A stretch of DNA of 64,000 nucleotides, taken from positions 1 through 64,000 of the forward strand of contig JAFGLS010000239.1 of assembly GCA_016927935.1 (NCBI GenBank), given 5' to 3'. The position numbers were made by a program, and so were the translations under genes. This DNA is from Syntrophaceae bacterium. GTDB taxonomy: Bacteria; Desulfobacterota; Syntrophia; Syntrophales; Smithellaceae. Positions 7,453 to 14,302 of this stretch are shown one piece after another; the first letter of the stretch is position 1, and each line of letters opens with the position of its first letter. The notes under the pieces were generated by a model. The model saw nothing but the letters and a program-made list of their open reading frames with translations, was not told where the DNA came from and made no database searches.

Positions 7453-7614
7453 TTATATCGCTGGAACACTATCTACGGCCTTTTCCTGAGCAAAAGAAGG
7501 CACGTTTAAACTTTTCTCTAGTTGTTCAATTTCTTCTTCCGTTATCTCGATCAGTTGCCGCTTGAGAAATATTTTTCTCTCGATGATTTCTCGTTCTGTC
7601 ATTGATTCTTTCAT
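7453..7614 (-). CDS. Small coiled-coil protein
   Basis: A 53-residue reading frame (MKESMTEREIIERKIFLKRQ...SVPAI) that is acidic and strongly helical. Its ATG overlaps the TGA of the upstream HTH gene in an ATGA junction at 7611-7614, which supports translational coupling. No family was recognised. It ends 35 bp before the initiator-like gene. The packing and the charge pattern make it a likely real gene. Confidence 0.6.
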   Translation of the reverse strand: MKESMTEREIIERKIFLKRQLIEITEEEIEQLEKSLNVPSFAQEKAVDSVPAI

Positions 7615-7805
7615 GGCTCGACCTCGTTATATTGTTTCTCGATCCATGCAAGTACGTCACCCGGATTGAAGCGCAAATATTTTCCGATTCTGACACGCGG
7701 GATTGTGTCTTTGCCGGTCTGCATGGTGCGAAAGTAAAGCCATGACGGTTTGACCTTCAGCCGATCAGCCATTTCTTCGATTGTTAAAAGTTCCTGATTT
7801 TCCAT
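7611..7805 (-). CDS. Excisionase-family DNA-binding protein (HTH_17)
   Basis: A 64-residue protein with the standard excisionase-like winged helix: ELLTIEEMADRLKVKPSWLY, then IPRVRIGKYLRFNPGDVLAWIE. AGGAGG lies 7 nt before the ATG. It is the first gene of the reverse-strand replication block, just after a candidate promoter. It could be the excisionase of the island or an early regulator. Confidence 0.8.
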   Translation of the reverse strand: MENQELLTIEEMADRLKVKPSWLYFRTMQTGKDTIPRVRIGKYLRFNPGDVLAWIEKQYNEVEP

Positions 7806-7844
7806 TCATAAACCTCCTATAAATTTTATTTCATATAAAACAAA

Positions 7845-7870
7845 AGCCATGACCGTTTAAGATCATGGCT
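7845..7870 (-). terminator. Terminator hairpin downstream of the 225-residue gene
   Basis: AGCCATGA (7845-7852) and TCATGGCT (7863-7870) pair perfectly around a 10-nt loop. Read on the reverse strand, the stem is followed by TTTTGTTTT. It closes the transcript of the gene ending at 7940. Confidence 0.65.
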
Positions 7871-7872
7871 CT

Positions 7873-7900
7873 ATGATAGAGGAATATGAAAAAATGTCAA
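7873..7900 (-). promoter_or_regulatory. Candidate promoter of the reverse-strand replication block
   Basis: On the reverse strand TTGACA (7900-7895) and TATCAT (7878-7873) are 16 bp apart. The expected start point (about 7866) lies inside the first arm of the adjacent terminator hairpin, so transcripts starting here would not form that hairpin fully. Confidence 0.5.
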
Positions 7901-7939
7901 AAATAGTGAGTAATATTTTATAGTTATGTAATAGATTAA

Positions 7940-8617
7940 TTACTCTATTTCACTTAGTTGCTCTATTACGATAAGCTCTGCAAATTCCTTAGCTTTATTC
8001 ATTGGATGCCCTTCCTTGATAAGTCGTTTATATTCTTTCTTATATAATAATTCCCTTTTGTCTTTATCTTTCCTTTTTTTTGCCGCGTTTCTTGATCTTT
8101 GGGTTCTTTCTGCTTGTATATCTTTTGGTGTATGATTTTTCTTAGTGCATATAGAACAATATTTTTGATACTTATATAACTTTGATTGATAAAAATACTT
8201 TTTACAATCATTACATTTTTTTATTTTGCGCAGATACTTTTCTGAATGTAGCAAAAACTTAATAAAGGTTGAAATAATATCTATTAGCCAAACAGGATAG
8301 TTAAGAAGAAAGGCTTTTCGTAACGATAACTCATTAATTTCATTATTCTCGATAAGTCGACCACTTTCAACACGGTATTTCTTAATTATATTATTTCCAA
8401 TTTCTATAAAATGATCTAACTCTTTTGATTTAGATAGTTTGCCTTTATTAATTATTATATTTTCTAAAATATGTTTTAGCTTTTTTTGTGATTCCTTGAT
8501 TGCTTTTCGCTCTTGCATTTTAATTGAAGCACTGAAGGGGTGATTATCTATAAGATTAGGTTTTACCAATACGCTATATTCATTATTCGCAAATTTCAAA
8601 ACATCTTTTATGTCCAT
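7940..8617 (-). CDS. Zinc-ribbon-containing hypothetical protein
   Basis: A 225-residue AT-rich gene product. A four-cysteine cluster, C135-x2-C138 and C154-x2-C157 (CNDCKKYF and YCSIC), suggests a zinc ribbon similar to that of CGNR-type proteins. It is followed by a very basic helical tail (RTQRSRNAAKKRKDK) that could bind nucleic acid. The N-terminal half has no recognised domain. It is separated from the replication block by a terminator, so it is a transcript of its own. Confidence 0.65.
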   Translation of the reverse strand: MDIKDVLKFANNEYSVLVKPNLIDNHPFSASIKMQERKAIKESQKKLKHILENIIINKGKLSKSKELDHFIEIGNNIIKKYRVESGRLIENNEINELSLRKAFLLNYPVWLIDIISTFIKFLLHSEKYLRKIKKCNDCKKYFYQSKLYKYQKYCSICTKKNHTPKDIQAERTQRSRNAAKKRKDKDKRELLYKKEYKRLIKEGHPMNKAKEFAELIVIEQLSEIE

Positions 8618-8630
8618 TGCCTATCCCTCT

Positions 8631-8699
8631 CTAAGCTCCCCTTTGGTTTATCCGGGGAAGCGGGAAGGGGAATCTCCCGCTTATCGTCTGGCCTGACTA
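8631..8699. repeat. Island repeat DR-B, copy 1
   Basis: The segment AAGCTCCCCT, then TATCCGGGGAA, then CTCCCGCTTATCGTCTGGCC recurs with few changes at 14112-14164. This copy carries an extra GCGGGAAGGGG insertion. It lies between genes at the junction of the reverse and forward blocks of the island. Confidence 0.6.
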
Positions 8700-8769
8700 T
8701 CCCCGGTTTGTTTGTGTAAAGCATACAAGCAAACATTGCTGAACTGCAATTAAAAATATTTTTAAAACT

Positions 8770-8812
8770 GGTAATCTTCCATTTTCTATTTTGCCTTTTT
8801 ATGATAACCATC
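8770..8812 (+). repeat. Island repeat DR-A, copy 1 (partial)
   Basis: The sequence from GGTAATCTTCC to TTTTTATGATAACCA shares TTTTCTATTTTGCCTTTTTA with the copy at 12273-12332. It is a shorter, diverged copy at the left end of the cargo array. Confidence 0.55.
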
Positions 8813-8850
8813 TGCCGAAAAAAATTTAAGAAAAGGGGAATGTCTGGTTA

Positions 8851-9039
8851 ATGAAAATGGGGAAAAAGAATTTTGAACTTGATAAAGCCGAGTTATTAAT
8901 TTTATGTCAGGCCTTAAACATTCTAAAAATCGAGGTAGAAGACGCTAACCGTAGGTCAGCTAAACATAAACCTAGAAAAGATATTACACCGATTATTAAT
9001 CTTACTACAAAAATAAAAGAACAGTTAAATGCTATATAA
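8851..9039 (+). CDS. Small hypothetical protein
   Basis: A 62-residue protein with a lysine-rich start (MKMGKKNFELDKAEL), a central helix (LILCQALNILKIEVEDANRR) and a C-terminal helix. No domain was recognised. A GGGGAA Shine-Dalgarno-like run lies upstream. It is the first forward gene of the cargo region and is bounded on both sides by DR-A repeats. It reads as a soluble helical protein. Confidence 0.5.
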   Translation: MKMGKKNFELDKAELLILCQALNILKIEVEDANRRSAKHKPRKDITPIINLTTKIKEQLNAI

Positions 9040-9091
9040 AAAATATGTAGTAAATCAGAAAAGTGGAGCAGGTAAAAACACTATATCGGTT

Positions 9092-9171
9092 GCAACTTAC
9101 AACCCGTAATCCACAGTTCTAAAATCTTCATTTTTATGCTAAGTTTGAACCTGAAATCTTTTAAAACTCAT
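9092..9171 (+). repeat. Island repeat DR-A, copy 2
   Basis: It contains ACAACCCGTAATCCACAGTT, then TTTTTATGCTAAGTTTGAAC and CTGAAATCTTTTAA, closely matching 10504-10571 and 13199-13258. It lies between the 62-residue gene and the membrane protein gene. The 182-bp gap it occupies holds no other feature I can see. Confidence 0.8.
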
Positions 9172-9221
9172 TAAAAATTTTATATAGGAATTAATAGCCT
9201 ATCACGGAAAATTATTAACTT

Positions 9222-9782
9222 ATGGTTTTCAAAATGTCGAATTTTTTAAAAAAGATGTTAGATGTTTTGGGCGGCTTATTTTTAATAATAACAGGCTCAA
9301 TAATATTTCTTCTCTATTTCTGTCTTAGAAACATAGCAGATAATGCTTTTATATCTTTATCGACATTTCTCTTTACTTTTTGTATGGGTTTAGGAGGAAT
9401 AATTTTAGGAATAAGACGCATTTGTTTAGTTTTTGTATTTCTGTGGCAGAATTCAATCGCCATAAATAATGAATTAATCAATCAACAAGAAAAGCCTCAA
9501 AGAAAAAATGTATTATTAAGAATTGTTTTTGGTATTTTGTGGTTTATCCCCATTCATTTAGTCACTAATATAATGATTGGTGGCGTTGTCTGTGTGATAA
9601 TTTTCAGTATGATAGCTGCTACATCTATGCATAGTTCTGGAGCTGTTTTTGATGCTGGATTAAAAGCATCTATTAACTTTTTTCGATATTACGGATTTAT
9701 TATCTTTGTCATACAATTTCTTCTAACCTTATTTTTATCTTTCTTTGGTGTATTACCAGGAACGAGTAAATTTAAAAGATAA
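9222..9782 (+). CDS. Multi-pass membrane protein of unknown function
   Basis: A 186-residue protein with four hydrophobic segments (about 13-31, 40-72, 99-125 and 150-175) and a short basic loop after the second. It resembles no family I can name. It may start at the in-frame ATG at 9234. The next gene follows after 68 bp without an intervening repeat, so the pair forms one unit. Confidence 0.6.
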   Translation: MVFKMSNFLKKMLDVLGGLFLIITGSIIFLLYFCLRNIADNAFISLSTFLFTFCMGLGGIILGIRRICLVFVFLWQNSIAINNELINQQEKPQRKNVLLRIVFGILWFIPIHLVTNIMIGGVVCVIIFSMIAATSMHSSGAVFDAGLKASINFFRYYGFIIFVIQFLLTLFLSFFGVLPGTSKFKR

Positions 9783-9850
9783 AAGACATAACTGGAACAT
9801 TAATGGTCTATTTTTAAAGAAAATTCAATCATCTTTAACTTAAATAAAAT

Positions 9851-10441
9851 ATGTCAAAAGAAACCTTTATAGGAAAAGTTTTTGTTTTCCGAATTTTAAG
9901 TATTGGGTGTTTATTTAGCACAATTCTATTTCTCATACCCAATATTGGATTTGCACCTTTTGGTGAATTGAGCATATATATTTTACCAATTCTTTTTATC
10001 TTTGGAGCTTTTATCTGTTGGAAAATACCGCCTTCGACAATTGAGGTTGACGAATCAGGCATAAAAAGACTTAACAATGCTACGGGTTGGATGTCAAAAC
10101 TTCTGCGGCTCAACTCAGAATGTCAGTGGAACTGGATAGAGTCTGTTTCTACTATCCGAAGCTCAAAAGTTCATTACTACACAACTATCCTCAATGTTTC
10201 CAAAACTGTTCCTTATAAATCCAAATATCTTGTGTCAATCGAATCAAATTTTTTTAAAGATTATATATCGATTTTAAAAATAATAAGAACCAAAGCTCCA
10301 CAAGCTAATTTTGACGAGACTACAGAGTTGATTTTAAAAGGTCAAATAGACATACGTCCTATCAGACCGTTTTTTGTATATTTCTTAATTATTTTTGGTT
10401 TAATAATATTTATCTATCTATTTTTTTGTAGCAAAAGTTAA
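9851..10441 (+). CDS. Membrane protein with PH-like (YcxB-type) domain
   Basis: A 196-residue protein: two N-terminal membrane helices (about 10-30 and 35-57), a beta-rich middle with TIEVDESGIKR and W-x-W-I-E-S-V near 58-100, and one C-terminal membrane helix (about 173-191). The pattern of two helices followed by a strand pair and a W-x-x-I-x-x-V segment matches the bacterial PH-like/YcxB fold. The same design recurs at 13334-13924. Function unknown. Confidence 0.6.
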   Translation: MSKETFIGKVFVFRILSIGCLFSTILFLIPNIGFAPFGELSIYILPILFIFGAFICWKIPPSTIEVDESGIKRLNNATGWMSKLLRLNSECQWNWIESVSTIRSSKVHYYTTILNVSKTVPYKSKYLVSIESNFFKDYISILKIIRTKAPQANFDETTELILKGQIDIRPIRPFFVYFLIIFGLIIFIYLFFCSKS

Positions 10442-10503
10442 CCAGTTAATGCAGTCAATAGCTTTGCTACTACGGGGCTTTAATGTTTAGTTTCTTTACC
10501 ACC

Positions 10504-10571
10504 TTACAACCCGTAAGTCACAGTTCTAATAATCTCAATTCTATGCTAACTTTGAACCCGAAGTCTTCAAC
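10504..10571 (+). repeat. Island repeat DR-A, copy 3
   Basis: It reads TTACAACCCGTAAGTCACAG to ATGCTAACTTTGAACCCGAA, the closest copy to 13199-13258. CACAGTT and AACTTTG inside it could pair with one mismatch. It lies in the 233-bp gap before the 46-residue gene. Confidence 0.8.
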
Positions 10572-10674
10572 TTTTCAATCTGTAAAAATAAAAATTCCTA
10601 TTTAAAAATATTGACTAATTATTGTCACATATAATATAATTAAGACAATCCCTAATGAAAATAATGGTGAAATT

Positions 10675-10815
10675 ATGGACATCAAAGTTCCAGAGACGGT
10701 TTTGTCTTTAACAACAAAATGTGGAAATAATTTCTCGTGTCTGAAATCAAATAAGCATGAGAAACCCATTATGTGTGAAGTTGTTTATAAAAACGGGGAA
10801 AACATTCTTTATTGA
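10675..10815 (+). CDS. Small cysteine-containing protein
   Basis: A 46-residue reading frame beginning MDIKVPETVLSLTTKCGNNF and ending NGENILY, with cysteines at positions 16, 22 and 34. It lies 10 bp before the STAS-like gene in the same direction, so they are likely a two-gene unit. The base composition and codon pattern look like real coding sequence. The family was not recognised; three cysteines in so short a protein could bind a metal or form a disulfide. Confidence 0.6.
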   Translation: MDIKVPETVLSLTTKCGNNFSCLKSNKHEKPIMCEVVYKNGENILY

Positions 10816-10825
10816 TTTTTAATAT

Positions 10826-11203
10826 ATGAAAAAAGAAAAAACATACAATATTTTATCATCTGTAAACGATAATGTGCTTGAGGTTATCATAAAAGGAGAT
10901 ATTTCGAGTCTTAATAGCCACCAAACAATGTTGAACGAAATGCTTGACATAGAAAAGTCAGCAAACGTAAATAAGCAGTTGGTAGATATCCGAAAGCTCA
11001 AGGGTCGTCTTACAACGATAGAATTATATAGTCTTGTCAGAGATTATCCGGCAGATAGACCCAGAATGATAATTGCCCTTGTGGATACTCCAGAATACGC
11101 CGAAACGGCATCATTTCATGAAACTACTGCATTCAATGCGGCTATAAAATTGAAATGGTTTACCGATATCGACAAAGCAAGAGAATGGCTCAAGGGCAAA
11201 TAA
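10826..11203 (+). CDS. STAS/SpoIIAA-like protein
   Basis: A 125-residue soluble protein with an alternating beta-alpha pattern: VLEVIIKGDIS, then QLVDIRKLKGRL, then PRMIIALVDTPEY, then FHETTAFNAAIKLKWFTDIDKAREWL. This ordering, with the D-x-R strand end and the final DIDKAREWL, matches SpoIIAA-like/STAS proteins that often occur alone in environmental bacteria. Regulation by phosphorylation is possible, but no partner kinase is nearby. It is placed after the 46-residue gene. Confidence 0.6.
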   Translation: MKKEKTYNILSSVNDNVLEVIIKGDISSLNSHQTMLNEMLDIEKSANVNKQLVDIRKLKGRLTTIELYSLVRDYPADRPRMIIALVDTPEYAETASFHETTAFNAAIKLKWFTDIDKAREWLKGK

Positions 11204-11257
11204 AGAGTTAATCTGTCAATTTGTCAGACCTCTATATTTCAATCTCAAATTTTCATT

Positions 11258-11312
11258 TTTAACGACTCTAAAATACTGCACCTTTGTAGTTGGATAATCC
11301 TCAGTTTCTAAT
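11258..11312 (+). repeat. Island repeat DR-A, copy 4 (5' part)
   Basis: It contains ACTGCACCTTTGTAGTTG, shared with 14007-14024, joined to GATAATCCTCAGTTT, shared with 12273-12287. This joins two repeat sub-blocks in one copy. Confidence 0.65.
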
Positions 11313-11379
11313 ATATTTAACACCAATAAAATTCTATAATACCCAATCCCCAAAAGACCTCATAAACAGGAGGTGTCCT

Positions 11380-12219
11380 ATGTTTACAAACGAAGCTATA
11401 ACTACTTTTAAGAATTATCTTCAATCAAATAGAAAAAAGAAAACCATCGAAAGCTATAATATTCTGTTTGAAAAATTTGGTTCTATTTATGCTCACAGAC
11501 CTCTTGAGGATATAAGCCCTGATGAGATTTTTCAATTTCTTGAAGATACAACAAGAAATCTTTCCAAGACAACTCGCAGACTTAGGTATTCTCAGATAAA
11601 AGCATTTTATAACTTTATTATCGAAGGAAATTCTCTTAATATGAGTAATCCCTGTAATACACCGCTGCTAAACAAAACTTTCAGAATACCGAAAAACTCA
11701 CCCAGAAAGATCCTCGAACGAGAAACAATAGAAGAAATGATATATAATACAAAAAGTTATCGAGATCGGTTGATATTGGAACTTCAATCTAAATGTGGAT
11801 TGAGAATCGGCGAACTGTTGAAACTTGAGGTATCAGATATTTCCGAAAGAACAATTACTCTGAGGGAACCAAAATCAGGCAAAGAAGTAGAAAAAGCTTA
11901 CATGCCTGAAAACATATCAAGAAAACTATCTGAATACATATTAGAAAATAAGATTCAAGGAAACGAGCGTATTTTCCCTATATCTTATTCAACAGCCAGA
12001 TCAATTATCAGAGGACTTGGAGCTAAGCTGAAAGTGAATGTTGCACCACATGACCTCAGGCGATATTCGGCAACTTTTGCCAGCAGAAATGGTGTTCCTT
12101 TAGAAGTGGTATCAAAAGTAATATTGAGGCATCAGGACTTGAAGACTACACAGGTGTATTTAGGAAGGATCAGTGATTCAGAGGCAATAAGATGGATGGA
12201 TATTCTCCACGAGAAATAG
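11380..12219 (+). CDS. Second tyrosine recombinase, XerC/D-like
   Basis: A 279-residue recombinase with an N-terminal SAM-like core-binding domain (about 1-90) and a complete catalytic set: R142 (GLRIGE), H224-xx-R227 (HDLRR), H251 (RHQDLKTTQ) and Y260 (VYLG). I start at the ATG at 11380 because AGGAGG ends 6 nt before it; the open frame goes back to a TTG at 11290 through repeat sequence. It differs clearly from the island integrase and lies in the middle of the repeat-punctuated cargo. It lacks any obvious IntI-type extra helix. Confidence 0.88.
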   Translation: MFTNEAITTFKNYLQSNRKKKTIESYNILFEKFGSIYAHRPLEDISPDEIFQFLEDTTRNLSKTTRRLRYSQIKAFYNFIIEGNSLNMSNPCNTPLLNKTFRIPKNSPRKILERETIEEMIYNTKSYRDRLILELQSKCGLRIGELLKLEVSDISERTITLREPKSGKEVEKAYMPENISRKLSEYILENKIQGNERIFPISYSTARSIIRGLGAKLKVNVAPHDLRRYSATFASRNGVPLEVVSKVILRHQDLKTTQVYLGRISDSEAIRWMDILHEK

Positions 12220-12272
12220 AATAAAAAACTAAAAATGAAGAGGTCTTTGGGGTATAAATATTTAGTCTTCCT

Positions 12273-12340
12273 GATAATCCTCAGTTTTCTATTTTGCCTT
12301 TTTATGCTAATTTTCAACTTGAAATCTTCGGAGTTTGTAT
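12273..12340 (+). repeat. Island repeat DR-A, copy 5
   Basis: It runs from GATAATCCTCAGTTTTCT through TTTTGCCTTTTTATGCTAAT to CAACTTGAAATCTTCGG. It follows the second recombinase directly. Confidence 0.75.
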
Positions 12341-12423
12341 TATTTGTAATGACCAAATGGACAATATTTTAAATCAAAAATGGCATAAAATTGACGACAA
12401 TATGAACGATATAATTGAAGAGA

Positions 12424-13158
12424 ATGAATAATAATGTAATCAGAACATCAAGTCTGATGTGGCTCCGTGTTTTACTACTTACGCCAATGGCCGTTATTGG
12501 CGGTTTTATAGGCCAGATTGCTTTCGACCTGATCAACACAAACCCATCAACTTATGGTAAATTGAATAGTTTTTTAATTGACATTATTATTCAGCCGATT
12601 GTGCATGATTTTTGGCATGCCTTTGGTATTTCTATAGCATTGCTCAGATGGGTTTTTGGCTCTGGTGCTTTGGCATTGAGTATCTCTTTTTATTTGCGAG
12701 TTTCCGCAAAAAAGTTATTTGGTATGTTCTTGGCTGGCTGCTTTTTAGGATTCATAGGTTTTCTTCTGGTAGGCTTTTTATTAGAAGTTGTTCCGATGGA
12801 AGTATATCGTTGGCTTGCTGTTCCATATACTGTCGAAAGAGTTATGCCACCTATGATTATATGTTTTTTAATAGGGCTTATCTTAAAAGAAACTCGCTCC
12901 TTTAGTTGGAAATTTGCACTTGCAGGTTTCTTAGGCGGTCTGTTAGGCACCAAGCTCATTATATTTTCATCTATGGAACTGTATCAAATAATAGATACAA
13001 TGCTAATAAATATAGGGCTGCAACATGTTAATGCTATGCGGCTAATAGAAACTTTTTTCATCATGCTCTTTACTAATTTCCTATGTCTCAGTTTTTTAAA
13101 TGAATCACTACGTTACAAGGAAATTAAAGCAACAAAAGGTAACGGGGGCAGGTCTTGA
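12424..13158 (+). CDS. Multi-pass membrane protein of unknown function
   Basis: A protein of about 244 residues with six or more hydrophobic helices and Gly-rich segments (GGFIGQIAF; AGFLGGLLGTKL). No family was recognised. The ATG at 12424 is chosen; a TTG at 12415 is also in frame. A 24-codon frame (12357-12431) ends over this start and might be a leader peptide, but that is weak. DR-A repeats lie on both sides. Confidence 0.6.
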   Translation: MNNNVIRTSSLMWLRVLLLTPMAVIGGFIGQIAFDLINTNPSTYGKLNSFLIDIIIQPIVHDFWHAFGISIALLRWVFGSGALALSISFYLRVSAKKLFGMFLAGCFLGFIGFLLVGFLLEVVPMEVYRWLAVPYTVERVMPPMIICFLIGLILKETRSFSWKFALAGFLGGLLGTKLIIFSSMELYQIIDTMLINIGLQHVNAMRLIETFFIMLFTNFLCLSFLNESLRYKEIKATKGNGGRS

Positions 13159-13192
13159 AATATCAGTTTGTATTGTCAGACTTGATAATTGT

Positions 13193-13258
13193 TCAACCTT
13201 ACAACCCGTAAGTCTCAGTTTTCATAAATCCGATTTTATGCTAACTTTGAACCTATAA
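13193..13258 (+). repeat. Island repeat DR-A, copy 6
   Basis: CAACCTTACAACCCGTAAGT, then CTCAGTTTTC, then ATTTTATGCTAACTTTGAAC. It matches copy 3 over most of its length and lies between two membrane-protein genes. Confidence 0.8.
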
Positions 13259-13333
13259 TCAAAAAAATATTTTACGCTATAATGTTGAGTAATTTTTACC
13301 ATAAACTGACCATAGTCAAAATTTAGTAAACAT

Positions 13334-13924
13334 ATGGCTTTTGATTTTTTAAGAAAAACAAAACGTAAAGAGATTATGTCTGCACCTCATTGGCTAAAGA
13401 TAGAACCCATGGGATGGGAAATGCCGATGATTATCATTATCATTCTTTATTCCATCGCGACTGCTTTATTTGCAATGTTTATCGTGGGTTTTCTTAATTA
13501 TCCGCCTGCGACTAGTTGGACAAAAATTATAGTCGGTTGTATTTTTGGTTGTGGAATCTATGCAGCCGCGTTAATAGGAATTGGATATATTTCTAAAAAA
13601 AAACCACTAATATTGACGGAGAGAGGCATAATAGGACCATATTTTATAGCTATAAAGTGGAATGATATTAAAAGTTATAAATGGGAAACGTTTAAAGGAC
13701 CTACAAGAATGGCAAATGCACCAAAAGGTGGAGGTATAAGTTTATTTATAAGAGATGAAAGAGTAATACCGCATTACGTTGACAGATTTGGGCATACAGT
13801 ATTTGCTAATATGGGTTATTTTTTTAACCAGGATCAAATCACAAAAACTGATGAAATTTTTCAGAGATTAGGAATAGGAAAAATAAAGATGGAGGAAATG
13901 TTAGGCTTAATAGATATTAAATAA
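13334..13924 (+). CDS. Membrane protein with PH-like (YcxB-type) domain
   Basis: A 196-residue protein. Two membrane helices (about 31-55 and 63-88) are followed by a beta-rich domain (PLILTERGIIGP, IKWNDIKSYKWE) that matches the bacterial PH-like pattern, and a helical C-terminus ending in EEMLGLIDIK. Its layout resembles the 9851-10441 product, which is the same length, but there is little sequence identity. Function unknown. Confidence 0.6.
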   Translation: MAFDFLRKTKRKEIMSAPHWLKIEPMGWEMPMIIIIILYSIATALFAMFIVGFLNYPPATSWTKIIVGCIFGCGIYAAALIGIGYISKKKPLILTERGIIGPYFIAIKWNDIKSYKWETFKGPTRMANAPKGGGISLFIRDERVIPHYVDRFGHTVFANMGYFFNQDQITKTDEIFQRLGIGKIKMEEMLGLIDIK

Positions 13925-13959
13925 CCTTCTGGTAATAGTTTTGCCCGGTCGGTTATATC

Positions 13960-14024
13960 ATTGCAACTTTGAACCTGAAATTCGCAATGTTGACATCCAC
14001 AATATACTGCACCTTTGTAGTTGA
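13960..14024 (+). repeat. Island repeat DR-A, copy 7
   Basis: GCAACTTTGAACCTGAAATT is followed by a CACAATATACTGCACCTTTG-GTAGTTG type segment. It holds the 3' sub-block of copies 2, 3 and 6 and then the sub-block of copy 4, in reversed order. Confidence 0.65.
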
Positions 14025-14040
14025 AAGAAATAGGTAACTA

Positions 14041-14128
14041 CTAACCTTCTTTGTGCAATTCAATTACATTATTGTTTGTTGCCGCGTCTATGATCTGTCC
14101 GGCCAATGTTGAAGCTCCCCTGTATTAA
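14041..14128 (-). pseudogene. Possible coding remnant
   Basis: On the reverse strand a short open stretch reads GASTLAGQIIDAATNNNVIE and ends LHKEG-stop at 14041. It has no start codon and is closed upstream by a stop, but its composition is protein-like and less AT-rich than its neighbours. It may be the tail of a lost gene. The 378-bp gap (13925-14302) otherwise holds only repeats. Confidence 0.3.
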
Positions 14129-14164
14129 TCCGGGGAAACTCCCGCTTAACGTCTGGCCTGAATA
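14112..14164. repeat. Island repeat DR-B, copy 2
   Basis: AAGCTCCCCTGTATTAATCC, then GGGGAAACTCCCGCTTAACG, then TCTGGCCTGAATATT. It matches the copy at 8631-8699 apart from an indel. The two copies bracket the repeat-rich part of the cargo. Confidence 0.6.
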
Positions 14165-14302
14165 TTAAAAAATAAGAATATTTATCTCTAAAAGAGAATT
14201 TGATATTTTCTCTATAAGGGTGTAAAAAAAATTAATCATAAAATTCAAAAAACAGGTATTATTTATCATATCTAGCTTATTGCGTATTAAGGACAATAAC
14301 CA

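Noticed and set aside
8608..8811. Reverse-strand 67-codon frame before the zinc-ribbon gene
   Set aside because: It is translated from repeat sequence: its start (KRQNRKWK) comes from DR-A and its middle from DR-B. The same words appear in another frame at 12132-12356.
12132..12356. Reverse-strand 74-codon frame overlapping the end of the second recombinase
   Set aside because: It overlaps a well-supported gene and a DR-A copy (KRQNRKLRI); no independent support.
12357..12431. 24-codon frame before the membrane-protein gene at 12424
   Set aside because: It has no Shine-Dalgarno site and is too short to support; mentioned only as a possible leader.
8770..14024. Classical integron attC sites
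   Set aside because: The repeats do not show RYYYAAC/GTTRRRY core ends and no IntI with its extra helix is present.
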